Below are positions 42,966 to 54,032 of a stretch of DNA of 64,000 nucleotides, piece after piece (the first letter of the stretch is position 1; every line of letters begins with the position of its first letter). A model generated the notes under the pieces. The model was not told the origin of the DNA. It saw only the letters and a program-made list of their open reading frames with translations, and did no database searches. The stretch spans positions 16,674,836 through 16,738,835 of the forward strand of contig NC_088805.1 in NCBI RefSeq assembly GCF_011386835.1, written 5' to 3'. The stretch comes from Chrysemys picta bellii. Lineage: Eukaryota > Chordata > Testudines > Emydidae. The position numbers were made by a program, and so were the translations under genes.

Positions 42966-43014
42966 TAGCTGAGACCTCATGCTGCAGTGAATGGAGAGCT
43001 GCACTCTGAAGGGT

Positions 43015-43560
43015 AGGGATACCATATTTTAACATTCAAAAAATAGGACACTCCCCGGGGAGGGAGGGTAGCCCCACCCTGCCACCATCTACTCCCTCCG
43101 ACTGCCCCCCACAGAAACCCCAACCCATTCAACCCCCCTGCTCCCTGTCCCCTGATCATCCCCTGCCCCAACTGCACCCCAGGATCCCACCCCCTATCTA
43201 AGCCTCCCTTCTCCTTGTCCCCAACTGGCCCCTCCTGAGACCCTCCCCCAACTTCCCCCCAGGACCCCCACCCCCTACCTGTCCCCTGACAAACTCCCGG
43301 GACTCCCATGCCTATCCAACTGCTGCCTGTCCCCTGACTGCCCCCCCAAACCTCTGACCCATCTAACCCCCCCTTCTCCCTGCCCCTGACTGCCCCCCCA
43401 AACCTCCACCCCTCCTGCCCCCTTACCGTGCCACTCAGACCAACGTGTCTGGCTCCACGCAGCGCTAGACCCACTGCTGCATATATGCTGCCGTGCTCCC
43501 CCGCAGAGCCACAGCCCCCTCCCCCCACCCCCCAGCACCTGCCTTCCAGATTTGCACACC
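43015..43560. repeat. C-rich degenerate repeat block
   Basis: Begins AGGGATACCATATTTTAACA, a known style of MITE end in reptiles, then becomes a long C-rich tract built of variations on CTGCCCCTGACTGCCCCCC and CCCTGTCCCCTGA. Long open frames on the minus strand (for example 42977-43564) reflect this composition and are glycine-rich low complexity. Confidence 0.5.
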
Positions 43561-43836
43561 TCAAAATTCAGGAGTGCTCAAGCTCAGTTTGGGCGGTTGT
43601 TACTTCATTTCTCCCAAATCAAATATACTGATCCACTGTAACTTGCTGTAGAAAAACATCCTTCACAGGAAAATCTTAAGAGATTAAATAGGACCTGCAG
43701 CATGGTCTGGGGGTCAGTTGATGATTAGGTTTTGGCAAACTGTTAAGGAACATAAATTAATTATCTGAAGATGCCAACAGAAAGTGTCCAGCTTCTTATC
43801 CCCTCTTAATTAAACTGACCCCGCCTGGTTAGAAAC
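43561..43836. other. Non-coding DNA, nothing firm
   Basis: Starts with CTCAAAATTCAGGAGTGCTC, which may be part of a further repeat. No gene is visible. Confidence 0.35.
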
Positions 43837-44442
43837 TGTCAAGCCTGAAACAAGACAGGGGAGTTGGAGGGTGAATCCTAGGAGCTGCATAGGACAAAAC
43901 AAGCAGGAAGGCCTGAATGAGTGGAACACAGCAGGAAGTCTCCTTGCAGGAGGACTGTGGGAATGGGAGCCCAGAACAAGAGGTCCTTCCCAAAGCAGGG
44001 GAAGGAATCACAGGCAGGGAGGCCTGGGTAAGTGGTAAATTGTGGGGAGCTCTCTTGTGGGAAACCTGACTTGGGGCTATTGAAAAAGTGTCACAGGAAC
44101 AAAGCGACTGTGGGAGCTCTCCAGCAATGTCCTGGAGAGTGGAGGCCTGGGACAAGGGCAGAAAGAATCTGGGGAAAAGCCGTGTTAATAACTCCAAATA
44201 TGAGCTGGAAATGACATTGCAGGTTGGAGAATGGAAAAGGATCCATTTGGAGCCTTTTTTACTCGGAATTTTGGGAGAATGGTTTTATCACGAGGGTTCT
44301 GTGGACTATTGAGCAGGCAGAGGAATAAATAAATCATGCCTAGAGGCAAGCTTTAGAATTGGATATGGAGAGAGACTGCTCCTTTTATGGCTGGACCAAG
44401 GGGAAACTAAGGCAGGTGCACCTGTCATGGCAGGGTCTGACA
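43837..44442 (+). repeat. Candidate LTR of an unassigned retroelement
   Basis: A 606-bp stretch with TGTCA at the start and TGACA at the end, the inverted termini of an LTR, and an AATAAATAAATC poly(A)-like signal near 44322. The bases that follow (TGGGGGCGTG) begin like a tRNA-Pro primer binding site but soon diverge. No second copy and no target duplication is visible, so this is tentative. Confidence 0.35.
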
Positions 44443-44913
44443 TGGGGGCGTGCAAGGCAGGGCTGCCCTATTGCAGAGCCCTACCTACAGTCAGTAAAAA
44501 ATCTCTTAAAATTCCTTTAATCAACCAGTTGATTAAACTAGTTACATTTTCAAAAATGCTTCAACTGATTTGAACAGTTGTCCATTCTTTTGTGTGTTCA
44601 AGGTATTAACGGAATTGGAAAATATGCTTCCTAGAGCATAAGTGTGGATGGTTCAAGAAAGCTACCAGTTCTTCGAGGCTTATGAAGCATGGGCTTTGTT
44701 GTGGTTTTGTTTTGGTGTGGGGTGTTTTTTGTTTTGCATTACTAGGGGAGATACACAACAATGGTGCTAGATACAGATATTTTGAGTGTGAAAGATTTAA
44801 AATATCATCCTTTCTAGAAAACTGCCTACATTTGAAATAGGCTAAAATATACAGCTGAACCCACTTGTTCTAGTTCCTTAGAATTGTAAATTGTTGCTGG
44901 CTACTTGGGATAT
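44443..44913. other. Non-coding DNA, nothing recognised
   Basis: Mixed-composition sequence between a candidate LTR and a CR1 3' end. No gene is visible. Confidence 0.4.
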
Positions 44914-44975
44914 ACAGGAGGTCAGATTAGATGATCGGATGGTCCCTTCTGGCTTTAAACTCCATGACTCTATGT
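44914..44975 (+). mobile_element. CR1 LINE 3' end fragment
   Basis: GGAGGTCAGATTAGATGATC, then GGTCCCTTCTGGC and a tail CATGACTCTATG, matches the final part of CR1 on the + strand. Only the terminal 60 or so bases are recognisable. Confidence 0.8.
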
Positions 44976-45212
44976 AACCTGTAGTGTCATTGTGCATAGT
45001 GCGTATTACTGAATACAAAGCTATCGGCCGTCCTTCAATTGTTCCAGTTTGTGCATTTTCCTTTGGGTGGAGGAAAGGAAGTGACATTGTGTCCTTGCTG
45101 AGGCTAGAGACCAGGACCTCTTACATAGATGTTTTTTCTTCTTATGTAGCTTTACCAACTTCGAAAGTACAGTGATAGCTGAATGCTACAATATTGGTTC
45201 TTCTTCGAGTGC

Positions 45213-45379
45213 TTGCTCATATCCATTCCAATTAGGTGTGCGCGCGCCGCGTGCACGATCGTCGGAGAATTTTCTACCCTAGCAACACCGGCGGGTCGGC
45301 TGTGGAGCCCCCTAGAGTGGCGCCTTCATGGCGCTGAATATATACCCCAGCCGACCCGGCGCCCCCTCAGTTCCTTCTT
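45213..45379 (+). repeat. Left inverted terminal repeat of DIRS copy 2
   Basis: 167 bp from TTGCTCATATCC to TTCCTTCTT, recurring inverted at 51225-51391 with one mismatch seen. It differs from copy 1 at several places (for example CCAATTAGGTGTGCGCG against CCATTAGGGTGTGTGCG), yet matches its own partner at those places. Confidence 0.93.
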
Positions 45380-45587
45380 ACCGCCCCTGACGGTCGTTGG
45401 AACTGTGGAGCACGGCGTAGCTGTTCTCCACTCTCCCTAGCTTATTCCGTTTATTGATAGTTGTAGTTATAGTTCTAGTTGTATATAGTTAGATAGTTGT
45501 TTATTCACTTTGTTAATAGTTGTTATATAGTTAAAGGGGATTAAGGGGGTTGTCTCCCCCTTTTTCCCCCGGCGCGTGGCCGGGCTC

Positions 45588-48098
45588 ATGCCCAAGGCTC
45601 CCGGCTTCAAGCAGTGCGCGTCCTGCGCTAAGCCTATGCCAACGAGTGACCCGCACGACTCGTGTCTGAAGTGCCTGGGGGAGTCCCATCAGACAGATAA
45701 GTGCAAGATCTGTAAGGCCTTCAGACCGAGGACCAAGAAGGAGCGGGACTTTCGGCTTCGGCAACTCCTTATGGAGGCGGCACTTAGCCCGGACGCTCCA
45801 TCGGCGCGTCAAGCCCCGGCACCTAGCGCCTCGGTGCGCAGTGCCCCGGCGGCACCGACCATTCCGACCACGTCGGACAAGCCTCCACGGCACCGGACCC
45901 CGTCGGCACCGCACTCACAGCAAGTGCCTCGGCGCCGTTCATCATCCCTGGGACGTAAAAAATCCCATAAGACGGGGACTACCGTACTGAAGACGCCGGC
46001 TCCCCCGGTGCCGGGGGTAGAGCCGCGTCCGCCTGTGGAGCACCAAAAACAGGTGCCTCCAGCACTGTCGACTCCGGCTCCGAGGCCGTTGAGTCCGGTG
46101 CAGACAGGGTCACCACCGCGACCGGCGGTGATACAGTGCCTCCCGTCGACCCCAGAGACCTTCGCGACGGCGAGAGACTTGATCGCTCTCACGGAGCCGG
46201 CACCGCCCCAACCACCGGCACCGTCGGCACCGTTGACTCGTCCGGTCCAATCCAGGGGGAAACCTGCCTTGATGCGCCCCCCATCGCAGGGGCTGGAACC
46301 ACGGCACTGGTCCAGGTCCCAAAGCAGGTCCCCACGCCGCTCGCAGTCCCGGCGCCGGATATCACCTCGGCACCGGTCGTACTCGCGGCTCAGATCATCG
46401 TCGCGGCACCGTTCTACGTCTCGGCACCGCTATGATCGTCGGCACCGATCGACATCGAGACGTAGTTCTCGGCACCGCTACGATTGACGCTCGACGTCGA
46501 GAGGCCGCTCCCGGCACCGGGCCTATTCAAGATCAAATTCCAGGTCCAGGTCGGACTCCCGGCACCGACGCGGTCATCGGCACCGATCCCGATCTCGGCA
46601 CCGTTCGCCGGCACCGCACAGGGACCGTTCATCTCTGGACCGGCACCGTACGGCACCGTACCTCCCGGAGCTCGTCTCGGCGCGGTCGGCACCGCCATGG
46701 CCATCTCGATCAGTGTCCCGCTCCTCCGATGGGGCATCGAGATCGGCATACCCCCCTCAGGGACAGGCCGATGATCCGGACATGGGCCACTGGCAGGAGG
46801 TAGCGGAGGATCCCGCTCAGGGACCTTCGCACTGGTCGTTTTGGACCCCGTGGGCGTACCACCAAGCGCAAGGGGCTCCACCACCATCAGCCTCTCGCTC
46901 GGTGCACTCTGAGCGAAGGGCCCCAGAGTCCACCATCTCTCGTCCTCCTCCAGGGGGCATAGAGGCTTCCGTGCCCGCACCACCTGACGTCCTGGACCCA
47001 GGGGCAGGTGATGCTCCGCTCCAAGGCTCATTGGACCAGGCCCCGCCCTTGGATCCCTTGCCACCTGAGGCATCTTCCTCATCTTCCCCAGATGAGGCAG
47101 TGGCGGGCACAACGAGCACGGGTCCACCCCCGATAGATCTCCGGGCACACCAGGACCTATTACGTAGGGTGGCACGTAATATGGACCTTCAGGCAGAGGA
47201 GATAGTGGAGGTGCAAGACCCCATTGTGAACATCCTCTCTGCGGATGCCCCATCCAGAGTGGCGTTGCCCCTGATCCGCACGATCCAGGCTAACGCCACT
47301 ACGATATGGCAAACTCCTGCCTCTATCCCACCCACAGCGAGAGGGGTGGAAAGAAAGTACTTTGTCCCCTCAAAGGACTATGAGTACTTGTATACCCATC
47401 CCCAGCCGTGTTCACTGGTGGTGTCATCAGTGAATGCAAGGGAGCGCCATGGTCAACAGGCCGCAGCGCCCAAATCGAAGGAGGCTAAGCGCCTCGATTT
47501 GTTTGGCCGTAAAGTTTATTCAGCCGGAGGGCTGCAACTTAGAGCGGCGAACCAGCAGGCGCTCCTGAGCCGCTATAACTTTAATTCCTGGAACTCTATG
47601 GGGAAGTTCAAGGAATTGGTTCCCCAAGACTCCAGGGAGGAGTTTGGGGCCTTGGTAGAGGAGGGTAAGAAGGTGGCTCGGACCTCCTTACAGGCCTCCT
47701 TGGACATAGCGGACTCGGCTGCGAGAACCCTGGCTTCAGGTATCGCTATGCGGAGGATCTCCTGGCTTCAGGTTTCGGGTTTGCCTCCGGAGCTACAGCA
47801 AACCCTACAAGATCTGCCCTTTGAGGGACATGGATTGTTCTCGGACAAGACGGACTCTCGTCTGCAGAGCCTCAAGGACTCCAGGACAATCATGCGCTCC
47901 CTGGGGATGCATGTTGCGGGTCCCCAGCGCAGACCATTTAGGCCCCAGCCTCAACGTTTCTACCCCCCTCCACCTCGTCAGAGACAGGACTCTGCCAGAA
48001 GGCGGGGGCGAGGTGGTAGGAGAAGGTGGACTGGCCCTCAACCCGGTCAGAACCAGGGGCCACCAAGGCCACCTTCAGGCCCCAGGCAGAACTTTTGA
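45588..48098 (+). pseudogene. DIRS gag, copy 2, RS-rich, one in-frame stop
   Basis: One 837-codon frame from the ATG at 45588 (MPKAPGFKQCASCAKPMPTS) to the stop at 48098, broken only by TGA at 46485-46487, where copy 1 has an arginine codon. It shows the full layout: cysteine-pair N-terminus, proline-rich part, Arg-Ser/Arg-His domain, an acidic and proline-rich linker, the conserved C-terminal region (MDLQAEEIVEVQDPIVNILS, YFVPSKDYEYLYTHPQP, FGRKVYSAGGLQLRAANQQA) and a basic tail. Copy 1 supplies the comparison showing the stop is a mutation. The stop sits inside the RS region, so the C-terminal region would not be made from a simple reading. Confidence 0.88.
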
Positions 48099-50070
48099 AG
48101 GTGCGGTCGAGGACGGCGCCCCAGTCATCCCCCAGGATCCAGCCCCCTCCTTTCGGGATCGCCTCTCCCACTTCCACCGTGCTTGGTCCCTTATAACTTC
48201 GGACCGTTGGGTCCTTCGCACGGTGGAGAGGGGATACGCTATCCAGTTTTCTTCAATCCCTCCCTCCCACCCCCCTTCCCCGTCCCTCTTCAGGGACCCT
48301 TCTCACGAGCAACTTCTTATACAGGAGGTTTCCACGCTCCTATTGACGGGGGCCATAGAGGAGGTTCCATTAGAGTTAAGGGGCAGGGGATTTTATTCCC
48401 GCTACTTCCTGATCCCCAAGTCCAAAGGGGGTCTGCGACCCATCTTGGACTTGCGCGGACTCAACAAATTCGTAGTAAAGTTGAAGTTCCGCATGGTCTC
48501 TTTGGGGGCCATTATCCCTTCCCTCGATCCTGGAGACTGGTTCGCCGCCCTCGACATGAAAGACGCATACTTTCATATTGCAATTTACCCGCCTCACAGA
48601 CGCTTCCTGTGATTTGTGGTAAGCAAGGTGCACTACCAATTTGCAGTCCTTCCCTTCGGCCTATCCTCGGCCCCAAGAGTGTTCACGAAATGTATGGCTG
48701 TCGTGGCAGCATACCTTCGTCGGCAAGGGATACAGGTGTTCCCGTACCTAGACGACTGGCTGGTACGCGGTCGCACCAAAGAGCAAGTTCGAGCTCACGT
48801 CCACATAATAGTGCACACATTCAACGAGTTGGGCATCCTACTCAACAAGGACAAATCCACTTTAGAACCTACCCAGAGAATAGAATTCATCGGCGCAGTC
48901 CTAGACTCCAGACGTGCACAAGCCATCCTGCCAGACAACCGCTTTTGCACCATCACGAGCCTTATTCAAGGGCTCAGGGCCTTCCCAACTACCACGGTGA
49001 GGTCGTGCCTCACCCTACTGGGTCACATGGCTTCCTGCACGTACGTAACCAGGCATGCCAGACTTCGGCTTCGCCCACTCTAGACCTGGGTGTCATCGAT
49101 ATACCGACCACATCGGGACAGCCTGAACATGGTGGTCACGGTCCCGAACTCGGTCCTGACCTCCCTCACCTGGTGGCTAGATCACAGTGTGGTTTGCGAG
49201 GGGATGCCATTTCATGCCCCACAACCCTCTCTGCACCTGGTCACAGATGCTTCATCTCTGGGTTGGGGCGCCCATCTCAACGAACACCATACCCAGGGCC
49301 TGTGGACTGCACCCCAGCTAGCCCTGCACATCAATGTTCGGGAACTGATGGCGGTGCGCCTGGCGTGCCAGGCATTTCTCAATCTCCTACGTGGCCGCTG
49401 TGTGTTAGTTCTCATCGACAACACCACGGCCATGTTTTACATCAACAAGCAAGGAGGAGCACGTTCGTCAATTCTATGCCAAGAGGCCATTCGCCTGTGG
49501 GACTTCTGCATCGCCCACTCAATCCATCTCACGGCATCGTTCCTCCCTGGAGTCCAGAACACTTTAGCGGACCGACTCAGCAGGTCCTTTCAGACGCACG
49601 AGTGGTCTATCCGTCCGGACATCATACATTCCGTCTTCCAGAAGTGGGGGTTTCCCCAGATAGACCTGTTTGCATCTCGAGACAACAGAAAGTGCCACGT
49701 GTTCTGCTCCCTGCAAGGTCGAGCTCCGGGCTCCCTCTCGGATGCGTTTCTCCTTCCCTGGAAAGACCACCTGTTTTATGCCTTCCCTCCGTTTCCTCTG
49801 GTCCACAAGGTACTGCTCAAATTGCGCAGAGACCAGGCACAGGTAATTCTGGTCGCTCCAGCGTGGCCGAGACAACATTGGTACACCACACTGTTGGAAC
49901 TCTCGGTTCAGACACCGATCCCGCTTCCATTATGTCCAGATCTCATCTCTCAGGACCACGGCCGGCTGCGTCACCCCGACCTGCAATCTCTTCACCTCAC
50001 GGCGTGGCTGCTCCATGGTTCACCCAGGCAGAGCAACAATGCTCACTCTCGGTCCAACAGATTCTGTTGA
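47821..50070 (+). pseudogene. DIRS pol, copy 2: RT, RNase H, methyltransferase-like, two stops
   Basis: The same 750-codon frame and length as copy 1, interrupted by TGA 48610-48612 (copy 1 has CGG) and TAG 49081-49083 (copy 1 has CAG). Both are single- or two-base transitions. The first stop falls in the RT palm just before the strand carrying VSKVHYQFAVLPFGLSSAPR; the second lies between RT and RNase H. The YLDD box, the RNase H motif VTDASSLGWGAHLN and the C-terminal VILVAPAWPRQHWY are all kept. The copy cannot make full-length pol on its own. Confidence 0.93.
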
Positions 50071-51071
50071 GCAGTAGGAAGCCCTCAACACGAGCCACGT
50101 ACTTGGCCAAGTGGAAGCGGTTCTCCTGTTGGTGCGAACAACGAGCCACGTCCCCGTTACAGGCACCTATTCCTCTCATATTGGAATATCTCCTCTCCCT
50201 AAAACAGCAGGGGTTGGCGATATCTTCAATTAGAGTTCACCTGGCCGCTATATCAGCCTTTCACCCAGGGGAACTCGCGTCCTCGGTATTCTCTAACCCG
50301 ATGGTCGTTAGATTCCTCAAGGGCTTAGACCGGATGTACCCACAACAACGTCAGCCCGTTCCGACGTGGGACCTCAACCTGGTTCTCTCCAAGCTCACAG
50401 GTCCTCCATTCGAGCCACTGGCCACCTGTTCACTTCTGTACCTATCCTGGAAGACAGCCTTCCTCGTAGCCATCACCTCAGCAAGGCGAGTTTCTGAACT
50501 CAGGGCGCTTACATCCGAGCCCCCTTACACAGTTTTCCATAAGGATAAAGTGCAGCTTCGTCCACATCCTGCCTTTCTCCCTAAGGTGGTTTCTCCATTT
50601 CATATCAACCAGGATATATTTCTCCCGGTCTTTCATCCTAAACCACATGCTACTCGCCAGGACCAACGTTTGCATTCTCTGGACGTACGCAGGGCCCTGG
50701 CTTTCTATATTGACCGCACAAGGCACTTTAGAAAGACGACGCAACTCTTCGTTGCAGTGGCCGACCGAATGAAAGGCTTACCGGTCTCCTTGCAACGCCT
50801 ATCCTCCTGGATTACGTCTTGCATCCGGACCTGCTATGACCTGGCAGGTGTCTCAGCACCGCACCTCACCGCTCACTCCACGAGGGCCCAAGCTTCCTCG
50901 ACGGCTTTCCTGGCGCAAGTTCCGATCCAGGACATTTGTAGAGCTGCGGTTTGGTCATCAGTCCACACATTTACAGCTCACTATGCACTAGTGCAGCAGT
51001 CCAGGGAAGATGCTGCATTCGGATCAGCGTTTTTGCACACAGCAATGTCTCACTCCGACCCCACCACCTAA
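49932..51071 (+). CDS. DIRS tyrosine recombinase, copy 2, intact
   Basis: 379 residues from the ATG at 49932, the same length as copy 1 with a conserved start; the frame is open further upstream from 48183. Catalytic residues are retained: arginine in ITSARRVSEL, histidine and arginine in LTAHSTRAQAS, tryptophan in AAVWSS and the tyrosine in TAHYALVQQ. It stops at TAA 51069-51071, 15 bases before the internal complementary region. This copy's pol is dead, but its recombinase could in principle still be made. Start and expression are inferred. Confidence 0.92.
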   Translation: MSRSHLSGPRPAASPRPAISSPHGVAAPWFTQAEQQCSLSVQQILLSSRKPSTRATYLAKWKRFSCWCEQRATSPLQAPIPLILEYLLSLKQQGLAISSIRVHLAAISAFHPGELASSVFSNPMVVRFLKGLDRMYPQQRQPVPTWDLNLVLSKLTGPPFEPLATCSLLYLSWKTAFLVAITSARRVSELRALTSEPPYTVFHKDKVQLRPHPAFLPKVVSPFHINQDIFLPVFHPKPHATRQDQRLHSLDVRRALAFYIDRTRHFRKTTQLFVAVADRMKGLPVSLQRLSSWITSCIRTCYDLAGVSAPHLTAHSTRAQASSTAFLAQVPIQDICRAAVWSSVHTFTAHYALVQQSREDAAFGSAFLHTAMSHSDPTT

Positions 51072-51086
51072 GTTGGGCTTGGGAGT

Positions 51087-51188
51087 CACCTAATTGGAAT
51101 GGATATGAGCAAGCACTCGAAGAAGAAAAGACGGTTACTCACCGTTGTAACTGTTGTTCTTCGAGATGTGTTGCTCATATCCATTCCA
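51087..51188 (+). repeat. Internal complementary region of DIRS copy 2
   Basis: Carries the inverse of both element ends, as in copy 1, and includes the copy-specific TAATTGGAATGG spelling shared with its own terminal repeats (copy 1 has TAATGGAATGG). Confidence 0.92.
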
Positions 51189-51224
51189 AACCCGCCCCCC
51201 TTCCCCACTGTCGGAGTAGCCGGC

Positions 51225-51391
51225 AAGAAGGAACTGAGGGGGCGCTGGGTCGGCTGGGGTATATATTCAGCGCCATGAAGGCGCCACTCTAGGGGGCTCC
51301 ACAGCCGACCCGCCGGTGTTGCTAGGGTAGAAAATTCTCCGACGATCGTGCACGCGGCGCGCGCACACCTAATTGGAATGGATATGAGCAA
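51225..51391 (-). repeat. Right inverted terminal repeat of DIRS copy 2
   Basis: Inverse of 45213-45379. One mismatch was seen (GCGCTGGGTCGG against GCGCCGGGTCGG). The outer end segment 51392-51434 finishes with the same small hairpin and GTCTT as in copy 1. Confidence 0.92.
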
Positions 51392-51434
51392 CACATCTCG
51401 AAGAACAACAGTTACAACGGTGAGTAACCGTCTT

Positions 51435-53696
51435 ATCAGGACATAACCCCCTTTGAACTGCACAAGAATGGGTATTGTCTACTTGCCATGAATTCAGCTC
51501 AGGTTCACGCTGCGCCTCCAATAATCTCGCATTCTGTCTCACAAAAGGGTGTGGGATTCTTTACATTTGAGTAAAATTCTGTTTGATCTCATAATGGAAA
51601 AAACTATTTCACTGCTGCATATATAATTTAGAGTAATTCAAACAGCTTCTTTATACTTTTCCTGGATTCAGTCCCCAATGAGAAAAAGTACCTTTGATAT
51701 GTTTTGAGAAACTGGTTTAGAAATACCATTCATGTTTGAAACTTAGATATTTTCACTATTTGTACGGATGCAACAGAATTTTATGATAAAAGTTGGTAGC
51801 ATGTATACTAATTTTGGCAAAAGAGAGAGAATCTGAGCTACCTACATGTTACCAAATGATGGAAGGGTTCATTTGGAACAGAATTTGGAGCTAATGTAGT
51901 ACTTTTCATACTCCAGGCACCTCACAGTAATAACACATTAGGTGTTGATAGTGCAATGACTATATATAGGCAGCTACACCAGCCATTATATGCTCAGCAA
52001 TGTGCTATAGTACACTTTGGCAACCAGATCAACATCACCAAGGGAACTGGAATGTTATCTATTCTCTTTAAAAGTGCACCTGGGATATTTGACTTCGAGC
52101 TGGACAGCCATTGGGGGTAGGGAACTCAATCACCTTTTAGTAACTTTTACGAGAACGCAAACTGTTCATCTTAAGAAATTAACCCCTGCATTTGTCACTT
52201 GATGGAAAGCCCTTGTCTTTACACCTTAAAAATATCTCAGCCATGAGGCTAGCCTATGGTAAAATATGACAAAATCTCTATTTACAGATGTCTGATTATT
52301 CTAAATGGGGTGTCAGTAGTGACTACAGCTTAAGCAGTTAACCCACTTAGAGCCCTTCTCAAAGGCTAATCTTGTCCAAGTGTGTTTACCATTTTTTACC
52401 TTCATCTGTTGATTTCCCAGTCTTGCACAGCCTGTGGAACAGCTGAGTAACTGTGTCTGCAACTGGTGAGCAAGCCAGCTATGGATTCATTGGCTGAGCA
52501 GGGTAATTCTTTGGCTCTGGAGCATCTCTTGAACAATGTGATAATATTAACTACGACTTCTCTTGTAAAGACTGGCCCATTGAAGGTTATTTGCTCATTC
52601 ATTTTTGGCGATGTCACTGGTTGGGACTTGGAGGCTGAGCACAGCGAAGGCAGACTTTAGGCTCTGGGATGCTTCTACAGACATAGAAGCAGGTTAGTCT
52701 GTGGTTAAGTTAAATTACAAGCCAGAGTATTCAAAAAATTTGACTTAAGTACAGATTAAGAATTATGGGAAATAGGTAATATATGCTTATTAATTTTTTC
52801 ATGTCACGATTGCATGAAATAATGTGCTGTTGCTGTGGACATTCTGGCTTCTGAACATTAAATCTGAATTTTCCATAGATAAATGTTATTTCTTAACTTC
52901 AGTCTTGGGCCAGATGGCATCTAGGTTAGAGATTTCTAGAGCTCTGCCTCGAAGGGTATATATAAATAATAATACATAGCATGTATATCACTTGACCTTA
53001 AAATTTGACAATCTTCAGAATGTCCTTTTTTAAGATAGAAATGAATGATTACCATCTCCATTTTCCACATGGGGAAACTTAGGCAGATAAGTGGCTTTCC
53101 CATAATCACATAGGGAATTGATGTCAGAGCCAGGCTTAAACATGAGTTTCTTGTTCCCTGTCCTTTTCTTCCAACTCAGCCTCTTTACTTGCAGTGCATT
53201 ACTAGTTTTCAGAATTATGAAATGTTTAAATAGCAAAAATGTACAAGTTCTTAGGATCTTCTGCTAGTCATGATATTTTAAGCAATATTTCTTTTTATGC
53301 ATTTGACCTGTCTCTTATTATTTGGATTTATATTTGCTCATTTGTGCTGTTATTGTCTCTTGGTTCTGAAGTATTTTGTGTGTTTTAGTAGATTGGAGAG
53401 GAAGCAGACTCTAAAGTTCCCCACCATTCTCACTCTGAATATAAACCATATGCCAGAGCCAGCCGGGTTGCAAATGATACATTCCTGGGTTCAAGGAAGT
53501 CTCCTAAATTGTAATCCGAGTCACAGAACAGAAGCTCAAGTTCACCTTTAGCTCTTGCTGACAATCTCATACTTCACTGTGTATTAGCTATTCCTGTGGT
53601 ATTGGAAACGCTGATTCATCTGCTTACCCTGGGGATCTTCCCTTAAATAACTCTGCTTTCACACAAGCCTGGCAAAAATCAGAATCCCCTAGTACA
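51435..53696. other. Non-coding DNA, nothing recognised
   Basis: AT-rich intergenic sequence with short open frames only. No repeat family was recognised by eye. Confidence 0.5.
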
Positions 53697-54032
53697 TGGG
53701 TTCTCACAGTTTTCCATAACATGGATCACCCTTTGTTAAAGACAGGCTTGTAGATTGCCTTCCTTCACTGAGACTGAGCAAGCTTGTCTCCCACTCATGA
53801 CTGAGCAGACCACCTCCTTTTCCACTGGCAATCAAATAACATCCCTATGACAACTAAAGCAATTGCTTAGACAGTAATATTAATAAATCTATGTTTAGCA
53901 ACTTTTAATGCAATACAATGGCTGGACTCAGAAAGAACCAGAACCATGTGACTGGCCAGGACTCTGCTGATCACCAGCAAGTGCTGTGTGGAGCACAGGT
54001 GCTTCAGATCACAGTTTGGGAACCAGTGTGTT
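53697..54032. repeat. Possible hAT-type MITE
   Basis: The left edge CATGGGTTCTCACAGTTTTC and the inverted right edge (CACTGGTTCCCAAACTGTG on the minus strand) resemble the CAGTGGTTCTCAAACT ends of Charlie-type hAT elements. Target duplications do not match clearly, so this is tentative. Confidence 0.35.

Larger units (their letters stand above)
45198..51434 (+). mobile_element. Young DIRS retrotransposon, copy 2, downstream of YPEL1
   Basis: A 6.24-kb sister of copy 1, same orientation and gene order, differing at a few percent of bases by eye. Inverted terminal repeats of 167 bp, an internal complementary region and all three genes are present. It has an in-frame stop in gag and two in pol, while the recombinase is open. 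It has the same end bases as copy 1 and no target duplication. It sits about 7.8 kb past the YPEL1 stop codon. Confidence 0.95.

Noticed and set aside
42977..43564. 195-codon glycine-rich open frame on the minus strand
   Set aside because: It follows from the C-rich repeat tract on the + strand and has no recognisable domain or gene context.
46414..47253. Open frame of 279 codons on the minus strand inside DIRS gag, with a similar one at 30433-31050
   Set aside because: It is antisense to the gag frame in GC-rich sequence where stops are rare. The two copies differ in length and breaks, and no domain is visible.
53697..54032. Firm call of a hAT MITE
   Set aside because: The edges look hAT-like but the inverted repeats are imperfect and no matching 8-bp duplication was seen, so it is listed only with low confidence.
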